64,000 bases of DNA from Pyrrhosoma nymphula (Eukaryota; Arthropoda; Insecta; Odonata; Coenagrionidae): positions 137,069,422 through 137,133,421 of the forward strand of contig OY754329.1 in assembly GCA_963573305.1 (NCBI GenBank), read 5' to 3'. Position numbers and translations under genes: made by a program. The notes beneath the pieces are model-generated. The model ran no database searches. It was not told where the DNA came from and saw only the letters and a program-made list of their open reading frames with translations. Numbering within the stretch: position 1 is the first letter of the stretch; the number at the start of each line of letters is the position of its first letter. Shown here in pieces: positions 35,771 through 45,764 of the stretch.

Positions 35771-36414
35771 TTCCACAAAGTTATTTCGCCTAAAATGGAT
35801 TGTATACGTTGAATTTATGTTCTGCGTGAGCTAAATTATCCTCCTGAGGTAGTGCTATTATATATTTTATTATGTTATTATATTACGGTATGTTACATAT
35901 TTTTGAATGGCGCCTTGTCCTCTCCAAAATCCTCTTCAGTTGAACGAGCTGCGGAAAGTGAATTTAGCGCCTCACTTTTGCTTTTTTTTAATTGGCACGG
36001 CCAAACTCTCGTCGTTTCAATCATTGTGGGAATTTTCCCACGGTTTGTGTGGAGTGGAGCTGAGTTTTGTTTTCCAAATTCCCTCCTGTGAGTTCGGTCT
36101 GTCTGTTGGTAGCCGTTAAGTAATATGTGCTACAGCCGCTCTTGAAACCTTGATTGCAGCCTTTTTTTGAAGCTGTTTTCACCGCCATCCGCCCCGTCGA
36201 AAAAAAAATTAGCCCTATCATTGAAAATTGCACCCGAGTTGGAGAGAAAGCCAAAAATGTGCTTTGGGAAGGTATTGTCCGGATTTTGTTGCGAAAATAT
36301 TTGTTAAATTTTTTGTTTGGTCTCGTTGGCCTTGTTGCTTGACCCTGGAATAGATTTTTGTCCGCACAGCATCCGACACTCAAGACACTCAAGAGAAAAA
36401 CTAATTTTGGAAAA
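35771..36414. other. Unassigned DNA with opposing ORFs
   Basis: A 123-codon minus ORF (36021-36392) overlaps 62-79-codon plus ORFs. The composition is mixed and no domain is recognised. A repeat origin is possible. Confidence 0.3.
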
Positions 36415-36515
36415 TCACTCTACACAATCATTCGCCTGGGCTGGGATTCGAACTCAGACCGTCCAATTTTGCAACGTGTTATTTCACTAATCAAACTCAG
36501 CTAAGATTAAAACAT
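36415..36515 (-). repeat. tRNA-derived SINE fragment
   Basis: On the minus strand, CTTAGCTGAGTTTGATTAGT resembles an A box (TRGYNNARNGG). It is followed by GGTCTGAGTTCGAATCCCAG, a near-perfect B box about 45 bases downstream. A cloverleaf does not fold cleanly. Same class and orientation as 34650-34750. Confidence 0.55.
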
Positions 36516-37099
36516 TTACCCAGTGCGTTGCTAACAAAGAATGAAGTCTACGGTGGGTGAAATATAGTGGGTGGGTGGCCTATCTTTGTGAAGTATCTAC
36601 TTGGCATTAATTCACAAAATTCGTATATCAATCAAGGAGAGTATTTATTTTTTCAGTGAATTTCTTTCATTCTTCTTTGTCCAATGAGTAGTATTTGTTT
36701 TTGATATGCTTTCATTTTCTTGGACCAGCCCGAATACACACCTTTATTTTTAGAGTGATTTGATTTCCTTAGCATACGTATTTTTGACTCAATGGGGGAT
36801 GGACCAACATCGCCTGATTGTGTAACGCGATGTGTATTGCTATTTCTTTTGAAGGGTGAACTGTTGTTTTGATATGTGAGTAGTAAGTAGAGTGGAGAAG
36901 AAGAATAAAGGACTACTATATCGGCTGACTTTCCCTGTCTCACCTCACGCTTTGTAGTTGCTGTGGAGACAAATTTATCCTTTAAGGGCGTAACTAGCCT
37001 ATGCAATATTTTTTAATGCGTAAAGCATGGATTATGTAAAGCTATTAATTACTATGTTATTAAAAGCTAGCTTTTTGAAGTACTTTCCTTCATTTTCGT

Positions 37100-37265
37100 T
37101 CAATCCTAAGATTGGTTGACTGCAGCCCTCCATCCTTTCGTATCTTATGCTAGTTCACTTACTAGTAGTTCTACTATGTACTTTCCTCTTCATTTGGTCT
37201 ATGTATTTATCCCTTGGTATTCCTCATGGGACTTATCCCTCTATTTTTCCTTCAACTATAGTCAT
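37100..37265 (-). pseudogene. LINE 3'-end fragment, antisense
   Basis: The minus strand reads EMTIVEGKIEG, then after a stop IPRDKYIDQMKRKVHSRT, and ends with MEGCSQPIL near 37110. This parallels the TIIEGKVEG..GRPR..Y..Q......WR..A.NQ C-terminus of insect LINEs and the fragment at 4545-4860. The piece is short and interrupted by stops. Confidence 0.65.
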
Positions 37266-40110
37266 CTCAAACCCATTGTGTCGTGGAAAGGGCCTTTGAT
37301 GACAGATTTGCGTAGAAAGTCTGGAGGAAACACCGTGACTGATTGAGTGGATTTAGGTAGGGACGTTCCAGAAGCCGTAACAATCAATTGTAAGATCATC
37401 AAATAATGATGAAGATAGACGATATATTTTGTCACAAGTGAAGATCGTTGAAAGTTTTCCATTCCCTGCCTCCGTCGGTAAGTCACACAGGAGCAATTTG
37501 CCCCCCGCCCCCACATCGCATCCCTGCCCTCCCGTTGTTGTATTGATCGCAAGCGGGGCTTAGCGTGCTCTTCGTTTGTGGCCCAGTGCCGCTAGCCCCT
37601 CTGGCCCAACAGTGGACGCTGTGTCTACCTGATTTGAGGTGCATCGATTCGGCCATTAAATTGATGTTGTATCGATATCGATGATAATTTTTCAAAGGTT
37701 TATTTCCTGGAATGTAGGCATAATCTTTTTGCAGCTGCGTCTTTTCATGATACATGACGTCATTTTCGAACGAGTTGTAGATAGTGCTTGACAATGGTAG
37801 TCCGTGAATTACATCACATGAACATGGCCGAAGGTTGAGGAAACGTTTAATGATAAGGCTCCATTACTCAGGAGAACTCAAGAGATAAAGCTATTACGAA
37901 TTCGCAATCAGCCATGTTGATTTTATCAGCTATGCAGTGAATACGTCGAAAACAGAGGTATTTGTGGTAGAATTTTCTTGGTGAAAATGATGAGGTATCT
38001 TCACAAGTTTGTTTAAAAATATTCTTTTACAGCAATTGGAGCTTTTTAACTTTGCTTTTCTCCCAAATAAAATATTGATAAACCCAAGAAATGTAATCCA
38101 AAACCTTCGCGCTATCGCCATGTTGGGTGGATTATTTTCCCACCAATATCAGTACTCACTTTCGTGCATGAAGACGCTGTCTTTTCCCACGGTTAACGAT
38201 TGGTTTGATAGATATTTGATCGAATTAGAAAAAAAATATTATTGAAATCGCACCTACCCATAAATTTGAAGCCAATGTTATTGTGCATTTGCTCTTAATG
38301 GTTTTCTGAGCAACATGATATTATGGTAGATATGATCATACGTAAAGTCTACTTTTCCTCGCGGCTTGAGTTCAAAGAACGGTAGTGATCAAAATATCCT
38401 GGGGTGTTAGTCATTGGAGAGCTAGCCAAGGTTATATATTCTTACAGTGGACATTCTTTTTGTACGAGTTACCTAACGAAAGAAAAAGTACCTTATCTTA
38501 ATGAATTCGATATGCTGATTACAAAGTCCCGATCGTCGTTCATTTGTGCATAGCCTAATTATTTGAATTGAGATGCAGTTCAAGTTGAGCACATCAATTT
38601 TTAAATATTTGGTTGCGCTATGATTTAGCATGCCGATAATAGTGGTTCCCAGAGTCATTCTCAATTTTTGTCAGTGTTTAATGCAAGATACCTAAGTTAT
38701 CTTTGAAATATTATCCTCTAGGTGGAGTGGGTGTGAATAGATAAATTTATAATGAAATTAATACAACGTAAATAATGAAGTACCCGAGAGAATATTGACC
38801 AATATTAAACTGAAAATAAATCTTCTAAATCTTTTACTGCTAACCGTAGCCCGTAAAAATGTTTAAACAAATTTATATTCTTAACTTCAAATACGTTTTT
38901 CTCAGAAATAACACTATTTTCAGATGAAGGCCAATTTGGTTCACGATCAGTATATCGAATGCATTAATTTAATACTTGATTGATTTCATTAGGTTCCTCC
39001 CATCGAAATAATTTATTGTTTGTAACTACTTCGTCTTATTTTCCGAAATCACTGCAGGAGGAACGTCTCTAAGCCATGACCTTTTAAGTTTTTTTTTCGC
39101 CTTAGCATTCGGAAGATATAGTACGTACTCTCCCAGTGGTATCACACCTTTACGGACCCAACGCTCTGTAAACCTTTTTATACAATTTATCAAGTCTCTT
39201 CTCCATTCTCCTCCCAATGTGTGTCGCATAATCAAGGACGACCCGTTAACCTTTGCTTAAGATCCTCCATTTCGCGCCACGACTAGCATATATTGTCCCA
39301 TTTCGAGTTGTGACATTTTTTTCTTCGATGGTTTATGCAGCCTTCGGGCTCCGCGTATCCAGCACTCCGTTGTGTGCATTTATTTCCAAGCCCTTCCTTC
39401 AATCATTTTATTTTTTTTACCGAAGGCGAAATCACCTACATTTGAATATTTTTTATCATTGTGTGTATTTATAGTTTTTTATTTTCAGGTTCTTTGCGTG
39501 TTATATTGAGTAATCCCATGCATCTATTTTTGCATGTAACGATCGAGGATTCTGATGATTTATTTTATTAGCTCAAGGCTGCCTCGCGTTGCGCTGTGCT
39601 CTGTTCATTTTTTTTCTAAATATTCAAACTCGACCGAGAGAAAAAGATCGTGCATGCCCGTGATCCATTTATTACGGCCGAATTTCATTGATTTTGTGCT
39701 AAATCATTCCGATGAGTCCATGGAGATTATAAATTCATAAAACGCCCAACGACCGATCTTATTGCCAGTTGCCACTAAATGATAGCAAAATATATGACCA
39801 AAGCTTAACCGATCACAAAAATCTCTCCAAAAAATGACCGAAAGTAACTGTAATTTAGTCTACTAGAGGTAGCCTATCGGTGAAGACTTGCTTGGATGAA
39901 TATGTAATTGCTATCATCTGTTCATATTTAATCGCTGGATCCTATTTTACTGTGCCATGTATTTCTTAAGCAGTTCTACCATTACTTTTTCCCACCCATA
40001 AAGCTTGTTCTCTTTTTTCCTCTACTCTAATTGCATAATATCCTTCCTATTATCACTGCCTTTGGCACCCCGTGGCCTCTTTTTATAAATATCCTCATCG
40101 AGGACGTTAC
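37266..40110. other. Unassigned DNA (2.8 kb)
   Basis: No recognised gene. A 69-codon minus ORF at 39026-39235 (EWRRDLINCIKRFTERWVRK) has a protein-like mix of charged and aromatic residues and might be a transposon remnant, but I cannot place it. A CpG/C-rich patch lies at 37500-37620. Confidence 0.35.
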
Positions 40111-40115
40111 TTCGG

Positions 40116-40235
40116 GCTCTAGTCCTCGCTTGTTAACACTGGGGTTGCGGGTTTGAGTCCCACCTGGGTGGGTTTTCATTGACACATTATGGTAGTCATA
40201 TTCATTTACGTGTTGTGTCAATCCACTTCGTATTT
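40116..40235 (+). repeat. tRNA-like SINE fragment
   Basis: GGGTTGCGGGTTTGAGTCCC, then ACCTGGGTGGGTTTTC, contains a B-box-like GGTTTGAGTCC. It is followed by TTGACACATTATGG ... GTGTTGTGTCAA, a short fold-back. No cloverleaf. It lies beside the antisense LINE piece. Confidence 0.4.
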
Positions 40236-40239
40236 AAGT

Positions 40240-40690
40240 CGTGACCTGTACTGCCTATTTCCACGCATTAAATTTTTTCCGTACAATGATCTCTTTCCCT
40301 ACACTACGCATACTTCTCCATTAACATTATTATTATGTAGGACACAGTCTGTTCGTCTTCTGTTGTTTCTATGTGATCGTCGGCAAATATGTGTGAATAT
40401 GATTCTTCATTTTCTATAAAGGGTTTGGAGACGGTATATTTAGGTTATTATCCTCTGGAAGCTATCTTTAAAAATTCTTTCATGGGATTGATGAACCAAC
40501 TGCTATGTTCCAGTTCGAATACATCCCAAATATTTTTTGTTGTCTTTCTCTTTAAAACAAATACACATAGATTATTTAGCTCTCTCGATCACGCTAGTTT
40601 CTATTTTAATAACCTTTTAGTCTGAAAATGTTATCAATATAGGATCTGCCTGGGCGAAATCCACTCTGTTACTTCTATTTCAATTATTTA
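40240..40690 (-). pseudogene. LINE reverse transcriptase fragment, decayed
   Basis: Read on the minus strand from 40670: EWISPRQ (corresponding to the GFRPGRS block), then KNIWDVFELEHSSWFINPMK, EFLKIASRG, YTVSKPFIENEE and HIFADDHIETTEDEQTVSYI. FADD is the reverse-transcriptase catalytic motif C (F/Y-A-D-D), near 40385. A block like AFDxVW, which carries the other Asp, is degraded to NIWDV. Stops and frameshifts make it non-functional. It has the same strand as the LINE pieces at 3.9-4.9 and 37.1 kb. Confidence 0.75.
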
Positions 40691-42148
40691 CTTCTCCAAT
40701 CTACGTTTTAAAGTTCCTTCTTATAATCTACTCATCGGGGAAGTTACCCTTATACCCTTAAAAACCCAAATTTAACATCTTACTCTCTGGAGCTCGCAAG
40801 TTTGGAATTTGTTAGACTGGGGTTTTCTGGAAAGGTATACTTAATCCCCCCTGGATAGAGACGACAATATTATTGTCGTTATCAAAGTATTTCCTTGGTT
40901 GATGGGATTATTATGAATGGAGGGCACTGCTCTCTTTCGATCGTTGGATCTCAATGACTCGCCTCGCCGTTTGCAAAGGCCACGGCCTTTTAGACGTCTG
41001 TTCCTTTTGAGTTGTCTTAGCACCACACTCTTGTTGACAATCCACAACAGTGGTCGTGGCGATTGTATCACTCCATCTTCAGGAACGCTCATCCACCTTG
41101 TTGACCTTTGGAGGGTTAATAGAGAGATCAGCTCCGGAGCTGTTGGGCAATCCAACTCCTTTAACTGACCTCTCTATTTCTGCATTGTTTCCCTTGACAG
41201 GAGTCGCTTTGGCTATTTGACCCACGTGCGAAACATCTTTTTTATTGAGTCGTCATATCAAATTTCACATGACAGGATCGTGTTGTCACTTTGCTGTTTT
41301 CAATGCAGCTACGTTTTCCGCAAGCATATACGACTCAGGGCGTAAGTATTTAATTTGTTTATGCTTTTCTTGTGGGAGTAAAAGTTAACAATAATGGGGT
41401 AAAAACAAACCCAAAAATTGCGAGATAATATATCAGAAACTTTCGCTGGTGCGCACAACAACTCACCAAAGTTTCACCGTAATCTGGTGAATGGTATTTG
41501 AAAGCATAGAGGACGAACAAACAGACAAAAATTCATTTTATATATTAGATTATGTCACGCTATAATTTAATGGCATTGGAAACGAGTAAAATGTAATAAA
41601 GGACCAGATGGTCTCAGTTTGGCCCAAAATATGAAGACGTATATGTTCAACTCCCTATTCCTACTACCGACTACCCCACTCCCCCTTCCATCATCTCCAT
41701 GGTGACCGCCTCTTACCCTTCACAAACACTATTGAGCCTTGACGTGCGACCCCTTCCCCATCAATTCCTTGTAAGGAGAACTCGCTCTCTGTGCAGACCC
41801 TTCCGAGGAGAAGGAGAGATCCGGAATAATGATGTTTGGAGGGAGGGGGGGGGGGAATGGGATTGGGTTGGGTGGGTGACTTCGAGGAGGCTGCTAGGAA
41901 GGAGAAGACGACCATAAGTCCTACTGCTCCACTCCTTTTTTATTTCTTTATAAACGTCAGCTGCGAGACGACGCAGTTCCTTCTTCTGGACTTGAGGAGT
42001 CTTTTTTTGGAGCAACAGGACGCTGTAAAAACAAATCTACGATATGTTTTCCATCAAAACGTATCCGGATTCAAGTTGGAGATTAAGGCCCCAGTTCCGA
42101 TCTCGCATTCTTAGTATAACTATATTAACTTGCGGCACGTTCCAAGGT
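40691..42148. other. Unassigned DNA
   Basis: A perfect 9-bp-arm palindrome (ACGACAATA T TATTGTCGT) sits at 40861-40879. A CpG-bearing block with overlapping 83- and 104-codon ORFs occupies 40841-41168, and a G-run of 12 lies near 41845. The minus-strand ORF might extend the neighbouring LINE, but it carries no motif I can align. Confidence 0.35.
40861..40879. repeat. Perfect 19-bp palindrome
   Basis: ACGACAATATTATTGTCGT, two 9-bp arms around a single T. Possibly the end or centre of a small repeat. No binding factor is assigned. Confidence 0.6.
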
Positions 42149-42353
42149 ATCCAAAGTAGTGATGGGCAAAGTCGGTCTTTTGAGAGATTTCGGTCGCGTC
42201 GGTCACTCCCGCTTGTGATTCGATCTTCGATCGTCGATCAGAGAGACCGATTTTCCAGCTAGTGAGCAGTCCAAGTTGCCTACGATCAATGATCTCTCAG
42301 GAAAATCGTGATAGATAAAAAATCTGGTCGTTCGTGAGTTTCATACTGTAAGC

Positions 42354-42498
42354 ATGACCGAGGTGTACAGCTTTGCTCTTGATAGCACAGAGCAGGCACA
42401 GAGTTTCAGTGCAGCTACCTCGTTCAGTGCCGGTTTCCGTGGAGTTGTGGGTAATTCTTTGAAAACAATTGAAGGCACAATTGTGCAATCGTGCGAAG
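42354..42498 (+). CDS. Putative first exon inside the hAT element
   Basis: An ATG 197 bases inside the left end opens a frame reading MTEVYSFALDSTEQAQSFSA, then ATSFSAGFRGVVGNSLKTIE and GTIVQSCE. A possible splice donor follows at GAAG|GTTTGT (42498/42499). Beyond it the frame stays open to 42650 but turns into AT-rich, intron-like sequence. The position just inside a transposon end, as with many transposase genes, makes a 5' exon of the element's own gene plausible. Captured host sequence or chance are alternatives. The protein is not recognised. Confidence 0.3.
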
Positions 42499-44216
42499 GT
42501 TTGTTTTGTTTTTACACAATGCTCTTGGTTTGTGATTTTAAGTATAGTTATACGAAGAATATTAGGAATATCCCACTTGATTACAAAACTATTGAAGAGT
42601 TACATTTTATCGACCACAAATTATTAACAACTCATTATAGAAACCAATGATTAATACTAATTTAGTAGCGAAATTTTATTTTGGTATGTAGTTCGAAACG
42701 ATCAACGTTTTCTTTTGGCTGTAAGAATTTAAAGCAAATTATCCGACTGTAGCACTAAAATTCAATTTTCAATTACAGTCTGTTTCACTTGTTCACGAGA
42801 CGTAATATTTGTCGAGAATATTGAAACGATGGTTTATCGTGTATTTAAGTGACAATGCAATTATGGAAATTCAGTGATTACAAATGTTATATGTGCTGTG
42901 ATGTATTGCGTGTGTTCTTGTGGTGATATTTAAAGGTTATTTGTGTTAGGTAGACTTAAGCTCCTAATGGATGTGTTATGACAGGAAATACACCATGGAG
43001 GTTATAAAAGTTTCTGTGCTTCTGAAATGGCATAATATTGCGTTGTGTTTCTGGACGTGAGTTACACGAAGAAAGTGTATGTTCAACTTATGCTAAAGTT
43101 ATAGTTTATGTCGTAAATTTACCAAGAGTTAGTGCTTCAAAAATAGCCTATATAGTGAAGTTAATGGTGGGTTTTTGTTTGTTTACGTCGTAGATTTTTA
43201 AGTTACAGTACCCCCTGAAATAATCTCATAGTTTGCTGCTGTGTTTGTGTAAGAGTGAATTGCATGTAAAAAAGCGAACGTTCAACTTTGGTAAAGGTTT
43301 GTTTACATCGTACTATATATCTATAATTTAGTTACTGTGCTTCTGAAATACTGTCTCGTGATCGTCGAGTGCTTACAATATTAATAAATGCCAAAATCGA
43401 AGATTTGTTCATAGGTTAACGTAATATTCGTCGTTTATTGTTTACATCGTAAATATAAAGCATAAATTCAGGGCATTAGTGCAAATACAGGAGTCCAAGA
43501 CATTCGCTGTGTATATATATATCTGTGATTCTAATAATAACAATCAGTCCTACGATGAATACTTTTTTGTGAAGTTGCTTCTGTCGTGATGTTGTTTTCT
43601 TCTCGTGAAGCACTTCTTGTGCCAAAGTGAACTGAATAGGACTTCACGTTTACTATTCTCAATATTTGTTGAAATATATGAATTTTTTCAGCCACTTGAG
43701 TGATTTATATGTAATGTAAAACGCTCCTTACAAAACATGCTTCGTTTGTTGCCATCGATTAAAATCGTTGGGGTTTCACCATGCACTTCGTCACTTAGAT
43801 AAATAATCAAACTAGTCAATTATATTGATGTTCAGTAAATATGTTTTTCGCAATGCCACATACATTCTAAATGTTTAAAAAGCATATTATTAAATGATGG
43901 TTTGTATATGTACCTGCGTACCTTTCAATAAAATGTATATTCAGTAAAAATGCACTTTGTTATAGTATTGAATCTTTAGTGCTATATTAATTCCCCCTCA
44001 CAAAATGCTTTTGCCCGTACATTGGAGATGTTAATTGGTTACGAAAACGATTTGATTATTATAGTTATGTCTTACAGGGTATTCAACAGTTATACATATC
44101 TTAATTCTTATCAGTTAACATATATTGCTTCTAAGCTACCTATAAGAAATGCCTAATACACACAAAATATTTGTTATTATGATGTGTATGAGTAGGGATT
44201 TAAAAACTGATTGCAG

Positions 44217-44343
44217 GATGTGATGACTCTTCTTAAATTGTTTGGCACTGACAGTGCTTATTTTAAACCCACTACATTCGTTCTTCCTCTAGATGATATT
44301 GCTGCTATCATTAAGAAGCACCAATGCAATAAAATATGTAAGC
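44217..44343 (+). CDS. Putative internal exon inside the hAT element
   Basis: After a possible acceptor TTGCAG|GATG the frame reads DVMTLLKLFGTDSAYFKPTT, then FVLPLDDIAAIIKKHQ. Two possible donors follow (TAT|GTAAGC at 44337 or AGC|GTAAGT at 44343). The frame closes at a TGA just beyond. Composition is far more protein-like than its AT-rich surroundings. The string F-x-P-T-T-F-x-L-P-x-D loosely recalls the N-terminal part of tubulin-tyrosine-ligase-like enzymes, but 42 residues are too few to assign. The splice phase does not match the 42354 exon directly, so an intermediate exon would be needed if they belong together. Confidence 0.3.
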
Positions 44344-45725
44344 GTAAGTGAGTTTTTCTGCTATCTGATTGCTACTCTAGTTGCCATTTACTAGAATATA
44401 TCATGTAACAGGTAGGGAATACTATATCTAGGCAAAATTATAACTAGTTTACTCTGTAGATTTTATGAAATGCATGGAACAATCAGGTGATAAGAATGTT
44501 TACTAAATATCTGACCTCAATATATATGTTTATTATCTTTGCAAGGAATAGCCTCTGATCAATTATTAATTTACACAATGGTTTAGTGCTTATCAATGGT
44601 TATAGCCATCAATAACTTCAGACCAATATCCACTGTGCCAGTTCTCTCTATATTATAGAACTGTAATCAGAAAACAGTAGTGTTTACATATCATATGAGT
44701 TATAACAGTTGTATGTCATACCTAGTTTTGATTCAAAGAAGAAAAATCAGCTGTGCATACTGTGACAAATGTTTATTTCCCCCATGCAATCATTGAATTT
44801 GCTAGAACAATATACATACCATCTTGGATTTTTAAGAGTAAAGATTCTGAGTGTATTTCATGTTGATTTTTGCTTGATATACTTACTGGATACTTATGGG
44901 AACTAAAGCTAATATCTTTTTATAAATTTTCTTGTGACATTTTGAAAATATCTCTTCCTTCATGCTACCGTAATGGACTTTATGAAAGGATTATTCTCTG
45001 TGGGTTTGGCAATGTTTAAATAATAGATTAGAGTTGAGTATTGGAACAGGATTGTGATTGAGGAGTGAATAGCGTAAGAGGAAGATGGAAAAAATTGTGG
45101 GTTCATGATGTGGTGGAAGAGACATTAAAGGAGGAAGATTAGGAGTCTTAAGAAGAGGAGAGAGTGTGAATGAAGTAATGTATGAATGCAATAGAGGCAA
45201 AGGATATATGCCAATATAGGGTATTATGGAGTAAATTATTATAAGAGAGCCAGTTTCCAAATCCAAACAGACATCACTAACAGCAGAGAGCAAACAATAT
45301 CATGTGATAAGTTGTGTGCCTCAAGTTATCCAGGTACTCAATTACTTAGCAGTCAACTTAAGTGTACAGATGTCGTTCCTGTGTGACTTAAAGTCAACTT
45401 GATCAGAATAAAATTATTTTTTATGCTTTCATTTAAATTAAATGTCTGTCATAATTTAAGTCAAGTATGCACTCATAGTTTTGGTAACACCCTTTTATAA
45501 ATTGAAGAAGTTAATGGAGAAGAGGGTCATGGATGGATAATAAAGCAATGGTAGGTAATCAATGATTTTTCACTTATAACAAAATTTTAGTGTAAAATGG
45601 ATTTGGTCTATAATGCTTCATGCTTAATGAATGCTGTTACATATTATTAATATTATTTATTTCACTGATATGAGGAACCTAAGAAGCTTTCTCGGGTTTC
45701 CAACAGGGTGATGGTCTCCATGTAG

Positions 45726-45764
45726 GCTGACGTTTCGATGTCTGACTCAGTCATTGTCATCAGG
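45726..45764 (-). ncRNA. Hammerhead-ribozyme-like core of a Penelope-like fragment
   Basis: On the minus strand the core reads CTGATGA (45757-45763), a 20-base stem II (ATGaCTG, loop AGT, CAGaCAT) and GAAAC (45732-45736). Both invariant core strings of a hammerhead ribozyme are thus intact. Stem III after GAAAC is short (GTC) and stem I is not clear, as in the minimal motifs of Penelope-like retroelements. It lies inside the hAT element, so it was inserted there later or carried along. Self-cleavage is inference. Confidence 0.5.

Noticed and set aside
36021..36392. A 123-codon minus ORF as a gene
   Set aside because: Overlapped by plus-strand ORFs, no recognised motif, and irregular composition; it may be repeat-derived but is unsupported.
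34650..36515. True tRNA genes at 34650-34750 and 36415-36515
   Set aside because: B boxes are good, but the acceptor and anticodon arms do not pair and spacings are irregular, so tRNA-derived SINEs fit better.
44991..45293. Harbinger-type transposase remnant inside the hAT element
   Set aside because: A plus-strand string near 45085 (KLWVHDVVEETL-like) loosely recalls PIF/Harbinger proteins, but stops interrupt it and no second motif supports it.
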